Shown here piece by piece: positions 36,034 to 45,398 of a DNA stretch of 64,000 nucleotides. The position numbers were made by a program, and so were the translations under genes. Source of the DNA: Mycolicibacterium psychrotolerans (GTDB lineage Bacteria; Actinomycetota; Actinomycetes; Mycobacteriales; Mycobacteriaceae); contig NZ_AP022574.1 of the NCBI RefSeq assembly GCF_010729305.1, forward strand, positions 3,038,001-3,102,000, written 5' to 3'. The notes beneath the pieces are model-generated. The model was given only the letters and a program-made list of their open reading frames with translations, ran no database searches and was not told the DNA's origin. The stretch's first letter is position 1. Each line of letters starts with the position of its first letter.

Positions 36034-36555
36034 GTGATGATCGCGCGCGCACTGGCCGCCCTCCTGGTCGCCCTCGGCGCGGCCGTGACCTGGCCGGTAC
36101 CGGCCAAGGCCGACCAGGTGATCGAGGGCATCTTCACCTACACCCCGGCCGAGGGGACACCGGGTCTGTGGACGATCTACCCGTCATGTGTGCCGGTGGT
36201 CGGCGATCTGCGTGAGCCCCTGTACCTGCCCGTGGGCTGTCGACTGCACGTCCAGGGGTCCACCGGCGTGACCGGCGGCGACGCCGTGCTGACCGGAGGC
36301 ATGTGGGTCTTCACCACACCGAAGGACCGGGGCATGCAGTGCCCCGACGGCACCTGGGCGCCGACGGTCGAGGTGATCAAGTTCGACGACGTCACCATGA
36401 CCGGCACGCGCAGCGTCACCCACAACGGCAACTGCGGCCTGCCGCCGGGGATCATCAACACCCCGTTCACGCTGGCCTACAAGGAACCGCTGCCGATCCC
36501 GGTCGACCGGTACCCCCTGATCTGCGAGCCGGGCGGACTGCGGCGCTGCTTCTGA
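36034..36555 (+). CDS. Secreted protein, unknown family
   Basis: The 173-residue exported protein has a signal peptide ending AKA (near 26). The mature part has six cysteines (e.g. PSCVPV, VGCRLH, MQCPDG, NCGLPP, LICEPG, RRCF), consistent with three disulfides. AATACT lies 7 nt before GTG 36034, suggesting a leaderless start; ATG 36037 is an alternative. It is divergent from the dpp-like operon and its stop overlaps the DUF4185 frame. Confidence 0.72.
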   Translation: MMIARALAALLVALGAAVTWPVPAKADQVIEGIFTYTPAEGTPGLWTIYPSCVPVVGDLREPLYLPVGCRLHVQGSTGVTGGDAVLTGGMWVFTTPKDRGMQCPDGTWAPTVEVIKFDDVTMTGTRSVTHNGNCGLPPGIINTPFTLAYKEPLPIPVDRYPLICEPGGLRRCF

Positions 36556-37583
36556 CGATCGGGAAGGTCGCCGACATCACCGGTCCGGGCATCACCGATC
36601 GGTGGGGCGTGACATGCGCCGACCTGGGGCAGTGCGTGCAGACCGCCGACGGGTCGCTGGTGGCGGTGTTCGGCGACACGTTCTCGGGCAGCCGAGTCGG
36701 CAGGGGCGACTGGCGGTCGCCGGTTGCGCTGATCGGCCGCGGCGACGCCCGTCACGCGATCGTGTGGGAGCGTGCCGGCGGCCCGGATCCCGACTATGCC
36801 CGCCGACTGCTGCCCTACGTCCACGACCACGCGGGCATCAGCACCGTGATCCCGTCGGATCTGCTGCGGATCGGGGACGCGATCTATCTGCACGCCATCG
36901 TCAACCGGGGGCTGGGCAACGTGCTGCACACCGAGCTCTGGCGTTCCGAGGACGGCGGGCAGCAGTGGCGCCCCCTCGGGGAGAACGCGACGTTCCCCGC
37001 GGAGCTGCACCACGGCCACGCGCAGTGCTGGTCGTGGGACCTGGACCCGGACTGCGGCTGGGTGTACGTGATGGCCACCGGCTTCCAGCGCGACAAGGGC
37101 ATCATCGCGATGCGGGTGCGGCCGTCGGACATCGGTGACCGGTCGAAGTATTCGGCGTGGGGCCTTGCCGGTGGCCGGTGGGGGTGGGGTCGCAGAGCCA
37201 CCCCGATCACGCCGCCCGGCGAGCGGTGGGGCGAGCTGACGTTCCGGCGGCTCGCGCCGCGCACCTGGGTGCTCGGCGGATTCTTGGCCTCGCGATACGC
37301 GTTGGGCTACCGGGTGATCGAGTCCCCGATGGTCGACGTGCGGACCGCGCCCCTGCAGCTGCCGGTGCGGGGCTGCGGGTGGCACGCCGAGGACCACGCC
37401 GGCAACCGCATCGCCCAGCTCTACGGTGGGTACCTGCTGCCCGGGTCGCGCCTCGACGTCCACGGCGGGGTCGGTCTGGTGGTGTCGCAGTGGCACACCG
37501 ACGCCGGATGGCCTTATCGCGCCATGCAATTCAACGTCACCCTGCACGACACCAGACAGCGCGAGGAGAGGCGGAACCCGTGA
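36552..37583 (+). CDS. DUF4185-family protein, probable CTG start
   Basis: The 343-residue protein matches DUF4185 (VADITGPGITDRWGVTCADLG, SLVAVFGDTFSG, SPVALIGRG), a five-blade beta-propeller-like family related to glycosidase folds. The domain begins at about 36567 yet no ATG/GTG/TTG precedes it in frame after the upstream stop region. CTG 36552 overlaps the preceding TGA (CTGA), as in the ATGA overlaps here, so a coupled CTG start is proposed. The next canonical start (GTG, about 36609) would cut into the domain. No signal peptide is visible. Confidence 0.68.
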   Translation: MTIGKVADITGPGITDRWGVTCADLGQCVQTADGSLVAVFGDTFSGSRVGRGDWRSPVALIGRGDARHAIVWERAGGPDPDYARRLLPYVHDHAGISTVIPSDLLRIGDAIYLHAIVNRGLGNVLHTELWRSEDGGQQWRPLGENATFPAELHHGHAQCWSWDLDPDCGWVYVMATGFQRDKGIIAMRVRPSDIGDRSKYSAWGLAGGRWGWGRRATPITPPGERWGELTFRRLAPRTWVLGGFLASRYALGYRVIESPMVDVRTAPLQLPVRGCGWHAEDHAGNRIAQLYGGYLLPGSRLDVHGGVGLVVSQWHTDAGWPYRAMQFNVTLHDTRQREERRNP

Positions 37584-38665
37584 CGGCATCAGATAAGAAG
37601 CGAGTGGTGATCTGGGGGACCGGCTTCGTCGGCCGGATGGTCATCGCGGAGGTCGTCGAGCATCCGCGCTTCGAACTGGTCGGTGTCGGGGTGAGCAACG
37701 CCGACAAGGTCGGCCGCGACGTCGGGGAGATCTGCGGGCTGCCGGCTCCGCTGGGCCTCACCGCGACCGACGACATCGACGCGCTGATCGCGCTCGAACC
37801 CGACGCGCTGGTGCACTACGGGCCGACCGCGGCCCACGCCGACGTCAACATCGAGGTGATCACCCGCTTCCTGCGCGCCGGGATCGACGTGTGCTCGACG
37901 GCGATGACGCCGTGGATCTGGCCGACCATGCACCTCAACCCGCCCAACTGGATCGAACCCGTCACCGTCGCTTGCGAACTCGGGGAATCGTCCTGCTTCA
38001 CCACCGGTATCGACCCGGGTTTCGCCAACGACCTCTTCCCGATGACGTTGATGGGCCTGTGCTCGGAGGTGCGCACCGTGCGCGCATCGGAGCTGCTCGA
38101 CTACACCAACTACACCGGTGACTACGACCGCGAGATGGGTATCGGCAAGCCCCCGGAGTACCGGCCGATGCTGGAGAATTCCGACATCCTCGTGTTCGCT
38201 TGGGGCGCAACGGTTCCGATGATCGCTCATGCGGCGGGCATCATGCTCGACGAGATCACCACGACGTGGGAGAAGTGGGTCACGCCCACTGAGCGCACGA
38301 CGGCCAAGGGCGTCATCGCGCCGGGCAACGTGGCGGCCGTCCGGTTCACGATCAACGGGGTGTACCGGGGCGAGACCCGCATCCAGCTCGAGCACGTCAA
38401 CCGGATCGGCAACGACGCCGCGCCGCAGTGGCCGTCGGGCAACCAGAACGACGTCTACCGCGTCGACATCGAAGGCACGCCGAGCATCTTCCAGGAGACG
38501 GCATTCCGCTTCACCGACGGCTCCGGGCGGGATGCCGCCGCGGCCGGCTGCCTGGCGACCGGGCTGCGGGCGCTCAACGCCGTCCCGGCGGTCAACGATC
38601 TGTCGCCGGGGTGGGTCACCGCGCTGGACCTGCCGCTGATCCCGGGAGTGGGGACGATCCGCTGA
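37580..38665 (+). CDS. DapB-like NAD(P)-dependent dehydrogenase (paralogue)
   Basis: The 361-residue protein begins at GTG 37580, overlapping the DUF4185 stop (GTGA). Its Rossmann motif is IWGTGFVGRMVIAEV. The middle motif TTGIDPGFANDL corresponds to the FYGTGMNPGVNQI region of the 24707 protein, so the two are distant paralogues. It likely acts on an amino- or keto-acid-like intermediate. It ends the three-gene overlapping unit. Confidence 0.75.
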   Translation: MTASDKKRVVIWGTGFVGRMVIAEVVEHPRFELVGVGVSNADKVGRDVGEICGLPAPLGLTATDDIDALIALEPDALVHYGPTAAHADVNIEVITRFLRAGIDVCSTAMTPWIWPTMHLNPPNWIEPVTVACELGESSCFTTGIDPGFANDLFPMTLMGLCSEVRTVRASELLDYTNYTGDYDREMGIGKPPEYRPMLENSDILVFAWGATVPMIAHAAGIMLDEITTTWEKWVTPTERTTAKGVIAPGNVAAVRFTINGVYRGETRIQLEHVNRIGNDAAPQWPSGNQNDVYRVDIEGTPSIFQETAFRFTDGSGRDAAAAGCLATGLRALNAVPAVNDLSPGWVTALDLPLIPGVGTIR

Positions 38666-38671
38666 CCGCGC

Positions 38672-39760
38672 TCAGCTGCGCGGCCGCTTGACCAGAACAA
38701 TGTAGGCCAACGGGATCTGGGTGCGCTCGGGTGCCGCCGCCAGCCGCGCGGCGATGCCCTTCTCCAGCCGATCGTGCAGCTGCGCCACGCGCGGATCCGT
38801 CGGACCGCCCTCGAGCGCGGTCGACAGCGCCGCGAACGTCGACGCCCGCGCGAAGCCGGCCCACCGCGCGCCGAAATCCGTTGCGTCACCGTCGACCTGG
38901 TAGCGATCCCAGAACCGGTCCTGGGCGTCGACGATCTCCAGGTGGGCGATCTCGAGGCGCTCGAACAGACCCGACGGCGCGAACGGTGCCGCGAAGTCGG
39001 CGGCCCGGCGGGCGAAGGTCGGTATGCACATGCGGCCGACCTCTTCGGCGGTGACCATTCCGGCCGCCGCGATCTCGTCGAGCGTGTCCGCCATCGCGGT
39101 CAGCAACGGGCGGAAGCCGAGCTCACCGTCCTCGCCGATACCCATCGTCGTCACGACCAGGCGTCCCCCCGGGCACAGTTCGCGGCCGCGGAATGCGACG
39201 AACTCGTGCCAGTCGCGCGCGGCCTGTTTGGCGTAGGCGGCCTGCACCTCTTCGTCGCCGCACGTGGCCACCTGCAGGTGGCCCCCCAGGATCGGCGCCG
39301 GCACCCGGCTCAACCATTGGATCGCCCACGAACTCCAGCCCAGATTGACGCTGTTGGACGGCAGGATCTGGGCATAGAACGAGCGGCCGACCGCCGACGC
39401 GAACGCCGCACGGTCCTTCGCCAGATAGGTGTCGGGGTCCTCCTCCAGCGTGCGGAACAACGCGGTGAAATCGTTCTCGGGCCGGTCGGTGTGGGCGACG
39501 AGCACCGAGTGTTCGGGCCGAGTCCTGCTGCGCAGCACGCCGATTGCGGCGCCGATCGGCAGCAGCGAGTTGTGTCCGCTTGCCGCGCCGTAGTCGGCGA
39601 TCACGATCGGCTGGGGCGGCGAGGGCAGCGGAACCTCCGCGGCGGCCTCGGAGAAGATCTCGATCGCCCGGGCCAGACCGGCGGCCTGCAGCCGCGACGC
39701 GGCGGTATAGGTGCCGCTGCCGACCGGTTCCGGTCGGACCACGATGCTCGACTCGGGCAT
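38672..39760 (-). CDS. SABATH-family carboxyl methyltransferase (FAMT-like)
   Basis: The 362-residue SAM-dependent methyltransferase matches the SABATH (Methyltransf_7) family: YTAASRLQAAGL near residue 20, IADYGAASGHNSL (SAM motif I), and the SNSVNLGWSSWAIQWLS region. SABATH enzymes methylate carboxyl groups (salicylate, jasmonate, indole-acetate in plants); a mycobacterial member has been reported as a fatty-acid O-methyltransferase. ATG 39760 was chosen over GTG 39769 because TACCGT lies 7 nt upstream. The likely substrate is a free carboxylic acid. Confidence 0.82.
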   Translation of the reverse strand: MPESSIVVRPEPVGSGTYTAASRLQAAGLARAIEIFSEAAAEVPLPSPPQPIVIADYGAASGHNSLLPIGAAIGVLRSRTRPEHSVLVAHTDRPENDFTALFRTLEEDPDTYLAKDRAAFASAVGRSFYAQILPSNSVNLGWSSWAIQWLSRVPAPILGGHLQVATCGDEEVQAAYAKQAARDWHEFVAFRGRELCPGGRLVVTTMGIGEDGELGFRPLLTAMADTLDEIAAAGMVTAEEVGRMCIPTFARRAADFAAPFAPSGLFERLEIAHLEIVDAQDRFWDRYQVDGDATDFGARWAGFARASTFAALSTALEGGPTDPRVAQLHDRLEKGIAARLAAAPERTQIPLAYIVLVKRPRS

Positions 39761-39828
39761 CTTCTGCACGGTAGTCCCCGCGCGTCACCCGCGCCGCCGA
39801 AAGCGCGGCGCATGCGAAACTGTCGCCC

Positions 39829-40476
39829 ATGACGGGACGGGCCGGGCCGCGCATCGCGATGATCAGCGCCGTCCTGGCGCTGGTGGCCGGTGTGGTGGGG
39901 GTGATCGTCACGCTGGCGCTGGGCGCCTTCGTGTTCGACGACTACGACGCCTACGGCGAGGTGCCGGTCCCCGGGTCCGGACGGGTGAGCCTGCCCGCCG
40001 GCGAGGTGACGATCAGCTTCCACACCGCGGTGACCGGTGGTGTCGGCGGCGGCTTCCCGGTGCCGCCGCTGAAGCTCGGCATCGACCCGCCCGAGGGCGT
40101 GCCGGACCCGGTGATCACCGAGACCATCGGCACCACGACATCGGTGAACAACGATGTGCACCTGCGCATCTGGGTGGCGCAGATCCCGCGGGCCGGCATG
40201 TACGACGTCCGGGCCGGCGGCGACGTCGGCGGCTACATCAATCCGCGCCTGGCGTTCGGCCGCGACAGCTCGCCGGGGTGGCCGATGTGGGTGTTCGGTG
40301 CCCTCACCGCGCTGGGCGCCGTCGCGCTCGCCGCGGCGATCGCGTGGCGGGTGCGGGCGGGTCGCCGGGCGCGTCCGCTGCCCGGACCGATGATCCTCGA
40401 CGAACCGAGCTGGCCCGGGCCGGTTCCGCCGCCGGTGCACGAGTACCCGCCCCTCGACGAGCCGGGCGGTCAGTGA
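39829..40476 (+). CDS. Two-TM membrane protein, unknown function
   Basis: The 215-residue protein has TM1 at about 9-32, an extracytoplasmic beta-rich domain (about 40-140) and TM2 at about 152-172, then a Pro-rich cytosolic tail. No family recognised. Its 3' end overlaps the convergent MBL gene by 7 bases. It is divergent from the SABATH gene, with GCGCCG...CGGCGC hairpin potential in the 68-base gap. Confidence 0.68.
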   Translation: MTGRAGPRIAMISAVLALVAGVVGVIVTLALGAFVFDDYDAYGEVPVPGSGRVSLPAGEVTISFHTAVTGGVGGGFPVPPLKLGIDPPEGVPDPVITETIGTTTSVNNDVHLRIWVAQIPRAGMYDVRAGGDVGGYINPRLAFGRDSSPGWPMWVFGALTALGAVALAAAIAWRVRAGRRARPLPGPMILDEPSWPGPVPPPVHEYPPLDEPGGQ

Positions 40477-41090
40477 CCTCTGGCGACCCACTCGTCGTAG
40501 TGCACGATCTCGTCACCGACGCTGGTGGTGTCGCCGTGGCCGGTGTAGACGACGGTCTCACCCGGCAGGGTGCCGAGCCGGCCTGAGATCGACTCGAGGA
40601 TGGTCGGGAAGTCGGAGTAGGAGCGGCCGGTCGCGCCGGGACCGCCGGAGAACAGGGTGTCCCCGCTGAACACCGCGTCGAGGTCGGGGGCGTGCCAGCA
40701 CACCGAGCCGGGGGAGTGGCCCGGCGTGTGCAGCGCACGCAGCTCGATGCCGGCCACCCGTAACGTCTGACCGTCGGCTACTGCGCGAAAGTCGCTGTCG
40801 GGGTGGGTCATTCGCCACAGCACGTCGTCGGCCGGGTGCAGGAACACCGGGGCGTCGAGCGCCTTGCCGAGCTGCGGGGCGACCGTGACGTGGTCGTTGT
40901 GGCCGTGGGTGCACACCACCGCGACGACATGACGGCCAGCGACCGCGTCGATGATCGGGTCGGCGGTGTGCGCGGCGTCGAACACCACCACCTCGTTGTC
41001 GTCGCCGACGAGCCAGATGTTGTTGTCCACCTCCCAGCTGCCGCCGTCGAGTTCGAAGGTGCCGCTGGTGACCAGCCGCTGAATGCTCAC
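40470..41090 (-). CDS. Metallo-beta-lactamase-fold hydrolase linked to mscR
   Basis: The 206-residue MBL-fold protein has [22 protein letters not shown] and a later YTGHGD, the full two-metal His/Asp set. Length fits glyoxalase-II-like thiolesterases. Its GTG 41090 overlaps the mscR stop (GTGA). The pair matches M. tuberculosis Rv2259-Rv2260 (from memory). A role hydrolysing the S-formylmycothiol product of MscR is attractive but inferred. Confidence 0.87.
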   Translation of the reverse strand: MSIQRLVTSGTFELDGGSWEVDNNIWLVGDDNEVVVFDAAHTADPIIDAVAGRHVVAVVCTHGHNDHVTVAPQLGKALDAPVFLHPADDVLWRMTHPDSDFRAVADGQTLRVAGIELRALHTPGHSPGSVCWHAPDLDAVFSGDTLFSGGPGATGRSYSDFPTILESISGRLGTLPGETVVYTGHGDTTSVGDEIVHYDEWVARGH

Positions 41091-42172
41091 AACACCACCA
41101 CCGATCGCAGCACCTCTCCGGCGTGCATCTTCGCGAAAGCGTCCTCGATCTGGTCGAGCCCGATGCGTTCGGAGACGAACTTGTCCAGAGGGAACCGGCC
41201 CTGCAGATACAGACTGATCAGCGTCGGGAAGTCGCGCTCGGGCAGGCAGTCGCCGTACCAGGACGATTTCAGGGACCCGCCGCGGGAGAAGAAGTCGATC
41301 AGCGGCATCTGCAGCGTCATGTCCGGGGTCGGCACGCCGACCAGCACGACGGTGCCGGCCAGGTCGCGCGCGTAGAACGCCTGCTTCCACGTCTCGGGCC
41401 GCCCGACCGCGTCGATGACGACGTCGGCGCCGAAACCGTCGGTGAGGTCCTGGATGGTCTCGACCGGATCGAGCTCCTTGGCGTTGATCGTGTGGGTGGC
41501 GCCGAACTCACGGGCCCAGTTCAACTTCCGGTCGTCCATGTCGACGGCGATGATGCGCCGGGCGCCGACCAGCCGGGCCCCGGCGATGGCGGCGTCGCCG
41601 ACGCCACCGCAGCCGATCACCGCGACCGTGTCGTCCCGGTTGACCGCGCCGGTGTTCATCGCCGCGCCCAGCCCGGCCATCACCCCGCAGCCCAGCAGCC
41701 CCGCCGCGGCCGGGTCGGCCGCCGGGTCCACCAACGTGGCCTGACCCTCGTGCACCAGCGTCTTGTCGGCGAACGCGCCGATGCCCAGCGCCGGGGTGAG
41801 CTCCGTGCCGTCGGTGAGCGTCATCTTCTGCGCGGCGTTGTGGGTGTCGAAGCACAGGTGTGGACGGCCCCGCTTGCAGGCCCGGCACTGACCGCACACC
41901 GCGCGCCAGTTGAGGACCACGAAGTCGCCGGGCTCGACGTTGGTGACGCTGTCGCCGACGGACTCGACGATGCCTGCAGCCTCATGGCCGAGCAGGAACG
42001 GGAACTCGTCGTTGATGCCGCCCTCGCGGTAGTGCAGATCGGTGTGGCACACACCGCACGCCTGGATGTCGACGACCACCTCACCCGGGCCGGGGTCCGG
42101 GATCACGATGTCCACCACCTCGACCGGCTGGCCCTTCGTCCGTGAGATCACTCCGCGCACCGTCTGAGTCAT
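41087..42172 (-). CDS. mscR: Mycothiol-dependent formaldehyde dehydrogenase / nitrosomycothiol reductase
   Basis: The 361-residue zinc-dependent MDR/ADH enzyme oxidises S-hydroxymethylmycothiol and reduces S-nitrosomycothiol. Catalytic zinc ligands lie at Cys39 (ACGVCH) and His63 (LLGHEAAG). The structural zinc lobe is Cys93, Cys96, Cys99 and Cys107. The NAD motif is IGCGGVG. Length equals that of the M. tuberculosis protein. TAGGGT lies 6 nt before ATG 42172. Its stop overlaps the MBL gene. It sits beside a divergent LigB-type fragment. Confidence 0.9.
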   Translation of the reverse strand: MTQTVRGVISRTKGQPVEVVDIVIPDPGPGEVVVDIQACGVCHTDLHYREGGINDEFPFLLGHEAAGIVESVGDSVTNVEPGDFVVLNWRAVCGQCRACKRGRPHLCFDTHNAAQKMTLTDGTELTPALGIGAFADKTLVHEGQATLVDPAADPAAAGLLGCGVMAGLGAAMNTGAVNRDDTVAVIGCGGVGDAAIAGARLVGARRIIAVDMDDRKLNWAREFGATHTINAKELDPVETIQDLTDGFGADVVIDAVGRPETWKQAFYARDLAGTVVLVGVPTPDMTLQMPLIDFFSRGGSLKSSWYGDCLPERDFPTLISLYLQGRFPLDKFVSERIGLDQIEDAFAKMHAGEVLRSVVVL

Positions 42173-42206
42173 GCCTGAACCCTAATATGTCGGGCACACT
42201 CGATAC

Positions 42207-42614
42207 ATGCCTGTCGGCATGCCGGCGGTGTTCCTCTCGCACGGCGCCCCGCCTCTGGTCGACGATGCACTGTGGGTATCGCAACTGCGGGCCTGGGCGG
42301 GCGTGCTGCCGGTGCCGACGGCGATCCTCGTGGTCTCCGCGCATTGGGAGGCCGCCCCGCTCACCATCGGGTCCACCGACGCGCGCACCCCGTTGACCTA
42401 CGACTTCTGGGGATTCCCCGACCGCTACTACGACGTCACCTACGATGCGCCCGGCGCGCCGGAACTGGCTGTGACAGTGCGCAAGTCGTTTCTGGATGAC
42501 CCGTCGCCCGGCGCGGTGCCGTCCGGATGGTCGGTGGAACGGGCGCAGGCCCCGGACGGGCCTGGCCAAACGCTCCCTCGAACTGGCCTGAACGGAGTTA
42601 CGGTGGTCATCTGA
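42207..42614 (+). pseudogene. Truncated LigB/DODA-type extradiol dioxygenase
   Basis: The 135-codon frame begins like a full class III 4,5-DOPA-type dioxygenase: FLSHGAPPL (His12), VVSAHWE (His46) and YDFWGFPDRYY. After about residue 100 the similarity stops and a Pro/Gly-rich tail follows; the family is about 260 residues and has further metal/acid-base His residues in the missing half. It looks like a 3' deletion remnant, probably inactive. The stop shares a base with the ATG of the LuxR gene (TGATG), so it may still be translated as a leader. Confidence 0.7.
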
Positions 42615-44224
42615 TGGCGACCGATCTGCAGACCGATCTGCTCTGCGCCGCGCGTCGAGCGCACCAGCGGCGGGACTGGCGGGCGAGCTACGAAGCGTTC
42701 GACCTCGCAAGCCGGCAGACTCCGCTGCGCACCGACGATCTGGACGCGTTTGCGTTCGCGGCGTGGCGGCTCGGCCACATCAAGGAGTCGAGCCGCGCCG
42801 CCGAGCGGGTGTTCGCGGAGCTGACCAGAACCGACCCGGCGGCCGCGGCGATGAAAGCCAACGAGCTGGCGCTGGCGTGGCTGGTGCGCGGGGACGTCAA
42901 CATCGGCCAGGGCTGGATGAACCGGGCCCGCCGCCTGCTGGCCAGCACCGACGAGAGCCCCGCGCACGGGTATCTCACCTACCTGGAGGCGGCGGTCGCC
43001 GCGATCACGTACGACGTCGACGGCCTGAGTGCCCACGTCGGCGCACTGCGAGAGTTGAGCGCGCGTCTCGACGTCCCGGCGGTGACCGCGCTCGGTCTGA
43101 TCGCCGCCGGCGTTGAGGCGATCCTGCAGGCGCGGACGGCCGAAGGCTACGCGCTGATCGACGAGGCGATCCTGCCGCTGGTGGCCGACCAGGTGCCGAT
43201 CGAGTGGGCCGGCGACCTGTACTGCATGGTGCTGCACCACTGCCACAAACTCGCCGACCTGCCCCGGATGCGCGCGTGGACCCAGTCGATGGAGCAGTGG
43301 TGCGGGCTGTCGGGCTCGGTGCCCTACGGCGGGGTCTGCGACGTGCACCGGCTGCAGGTCCGCGCCGCCACCGACGACTACCGGGGGCTCGAGGACCGGC
43401 TGACGCTGGCCAGCCGCGCACTCGAGGAGGTCAATTCCTGGGCGGCCGCCGAAGGTTACTACCAGCTCGGTGAGGTACGCCGGATCCGCGGTGACGTCGA
43501 TGGTGCGGCAACAGCTTTCGAGCAAGCCAGGACACTGGGCATGGACCCGCAGCCGGGTGCGGCGCTGCTGGCGTGCCGGCGCGGGGACCGGCAGGGCGCC
43601 TGGACCGCGATCCGGGTCGCGCTGGCCGGGCGCGACCGGCTCACCAGGGTGCGGCTGCTGCGCGCTGCGGTGGAGATCTCATTGGGCCGCGACGCCCTCG
43701 ACGAGGCCGAAACCTACTGCGCCGAACTGGAAACGGATGCCGCGGCGTTCCGGACGCCCGGCTTCCGCGGGTGGGCGGCGCACGCCCGCGGAGCCGTGCT
43801 GGTGCGGCGGGGGTCGTTCGGTCCCGCGCTGGCAATCCTGCAGGAGGCGTTGGCCGAGTACCGCACCCAGCAGTCTCGCTACGAGACCGCCGAGGTCTAC
43901 GAATGGATGGCGCTGGCTCACCGTGGACTCGGCCACACCGACGCCGCGGCCGCCGACGCTGCCACCGCCGACGCCATCTACGCCCAGCTCGGGGTCGAAC
44001 CTGCGGGCATCTGCGGTGCACCGTCACCCGGCGGGTTGACGCGCCGGGAACGCGAAGTGCTCACCCTGATCGCGGCCGGCGCCACGAACCGCCAGGTGGC
44101 CCAGCAGCTGCACCTCAGCGAGAAGACCGTGAGCCGGCATCTGGCCAACATCTACGCCAAGGCGGGGGTGTCCTCCCGCACCGCGGCGGTGGCCTGGGCG
44201 CGGGAGAACGCGATCCTGCCCTAG
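42614..44224 (+). CDS. LuxR-family regulator with TPR-like domain
   Basis: The 536-residue protein has about 460 residues of helical TPR/MalT-like repeats and a C-terminal LuxR HTH (GLTRREREVLTLIAAGATNRQVAQQLHLSEKTVSRHLANIYAKAG). There is no AAA-ATPase or receiver domain. The start ATG overlaps the truncated dioxygenase stop. It reads toward the methyltransferase pair and may regulate it. Its effector is unknown. Confidence 0.88.
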   Translation: MATDLQTDLLCAARRAHQRRDWRASYEAFDLASRQTPLRTDDLDAFAFAAWRLGHIKESSRAAERVFAELTRTDPAAAAMKANELALAWLVRGDVNIGQGWMNRARRLLASTDESPAHGYLTYLEAAVAAITYDVDGLSAHVGALRELSARLDVPAVTALGLIAAGVEAILQARTAEGYALIDEAILPLVADQVPIEWAGDLYCMVLHHCHKLADLPRMRAWTQSMEQWCGLSGSVPYGGVCDVHRLQVRAATDDYRGLEDRLTLASRALEEVNSWAAAEGYYQLGEVRRIRGDVDGAATAFEQARTLGMDPQPGAALLACRRGDRQGAWTAIRVALAGRDRLTRVRLLRAAVEISLGRDALDEAETYCAELETDAAAFRTPGFRGWAAHARGAVLVRRGSFGPALAILQEALAEYRTQQSRYETAEVYEWMALAHRGLGHTDAAAADAATADAIYAQLGVEPAGICGAPSPGGLTRREREVLTLIAAGATNRQVAQQLHLSEKTVSRHLANIYAKAGVSSRTAAVAWARENAILP

Positions 44225-44314
44225 GTTCTGCACCATCCACCCCAGGACCGGACGAGAGAAATGCACGATCTGACCGATACCGGCGCCCACCTTGGCGGCC
44301 TACCGTCTGCAGGC

Positions 44315-45394
44315 ATGACAACTCTCACCGACCCCACGACCGCCATCGAGGACACCCAGCAGTTCGCCGAACGCATTGTCGGCACCATCGACGCCGCCAG
44401 CCTGGCGATCCTGATGTCCATCGGGCATCAGACCGGACTGTTCGACGCCCTTGCCGCACTGCCACCGGCCACCAGCACTCAGATCGCCGACGCCGCCGGG
44501 CTCGACGAACGCTACGTGCGGGAGTGGCTCGGCGGGATGGCCGCCGGCCGGATCGTCGATTACGACGCTGCGGCCCAGGCGTATTCGCTGCCCGAGCACC
44601 GGGCGGCAGTCCTGACCCGCGCGGCCGGCCCCGACAACCTCGCCCGCGTCGCGCAGTTCATCCCATTGCTGGGGGAGGTGGAGCAGAAGGTGATCGGCTG
44701 TTTCCGCGACGGCGGAGGCCTGTCCTACGGCGAGTACCCGCGCTTTCACACGCTGATGGCCGAGGAGAGCGGCGAGGTGTTCGACGCCGCCCTGGTCGAT
44801 GTCATCCTGCCGCTGGCCGACGGGCTGCCCGGCCTCCTGCTCGCCGGCGCCGACGTCGCCGACTTCGGTTGCGGCAGTGGGCATGCGATCAACGTGATGG
44901 CCCAGGCGTTTCCGGCGAGCCGATTCCGTGGCCTCGATTTCTCCGACGAGGGGATTGCGGTGGGAAGGGAGGAAGCCCGCCGGCTCGGCGTGCCGAACGC
45001 GTCCTTCGAGCGGAACGACCTGACCCACTACGACGCGGTGGAGGCCTTCGACGTCATCACCGCGTTCGACGCGATCCACGACCAGGCGCATCCCGCGCGG
45101 GTGCTGGCCAACATCCATCGCGCGCTGCGGCCGGGCGGGGTGTTCCTGATGGTCGACATCAAGTCGTCGAGTCGGATCGAGGACAACGTCGGCGTCCCTC
45201 TGGCGCCCTACCTGTATACGGTCTCGACGATGCACTGCATGAGTGTCTCGCTGGGGCTGGGCGGTGACGGCCTGGGCACCTGCTGGGGTCGCGAGCAAGC
45301 GCTGTCGATGCTGACCGATGCCGGCTTCTCCGATGTCACCGTGCGCGAGATCGAGTCCGACCCGATCAACTACTACTACGTTTCCAGGAAGTGA
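44315..45394 (+). CDS. SAM methyltransferase with winged-helix N-terminus
   Basis: The 359-residue protein has a dimerisation/winged-helix-like N-terminal domain (about 10-90; [19 protein letters not shown]) and a class I methyltransferase domain with motif [14 protein letters not shown] and post-I DFSDEGI. The form resembles small-molecule O-/N-methyltransferases and M. tuberculosis Rv2258c. ATG 44315 was chosen over ATG 44261 because TACCGT lies 8 nt upstream and the upstream 18 residues are non-conserved-looking. It ends 4 bases before the homocysteine methyltransferase. Confidence 0.82.
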   Translation: MTTLTDPTTAIEDTQQFAERIVGTIDAASLAILMSIGHQTGLFDALAALPPATSTQIADAAGLDERYVREWLGGMAAGRIVDYDAAAQAYSLPEHRAAVLTRAAGPDNLARVAQFIPLLGEVEQKVIGCFRDGGGLSYGEYPRFHTLMAEESGEVFDAALVDVILPLADGLPGLLLAGADVADFGCGSGHAINVMAQAFPASRFRGLDFSDEGIAVGREEARRLGVPNASFERNDLTHYDAVEAFDVITAFDAIHDQAHPARVLANIHRALRPGGVFLMVDIKSSSRIEDNVGVPLAPYLYTVSTMHCMSVSLGLGGDGLGTCWGREQALSMLTDAGFSDVTVREIESDPINYYYVSRK

Positions 45395-45398
45395 CGCG

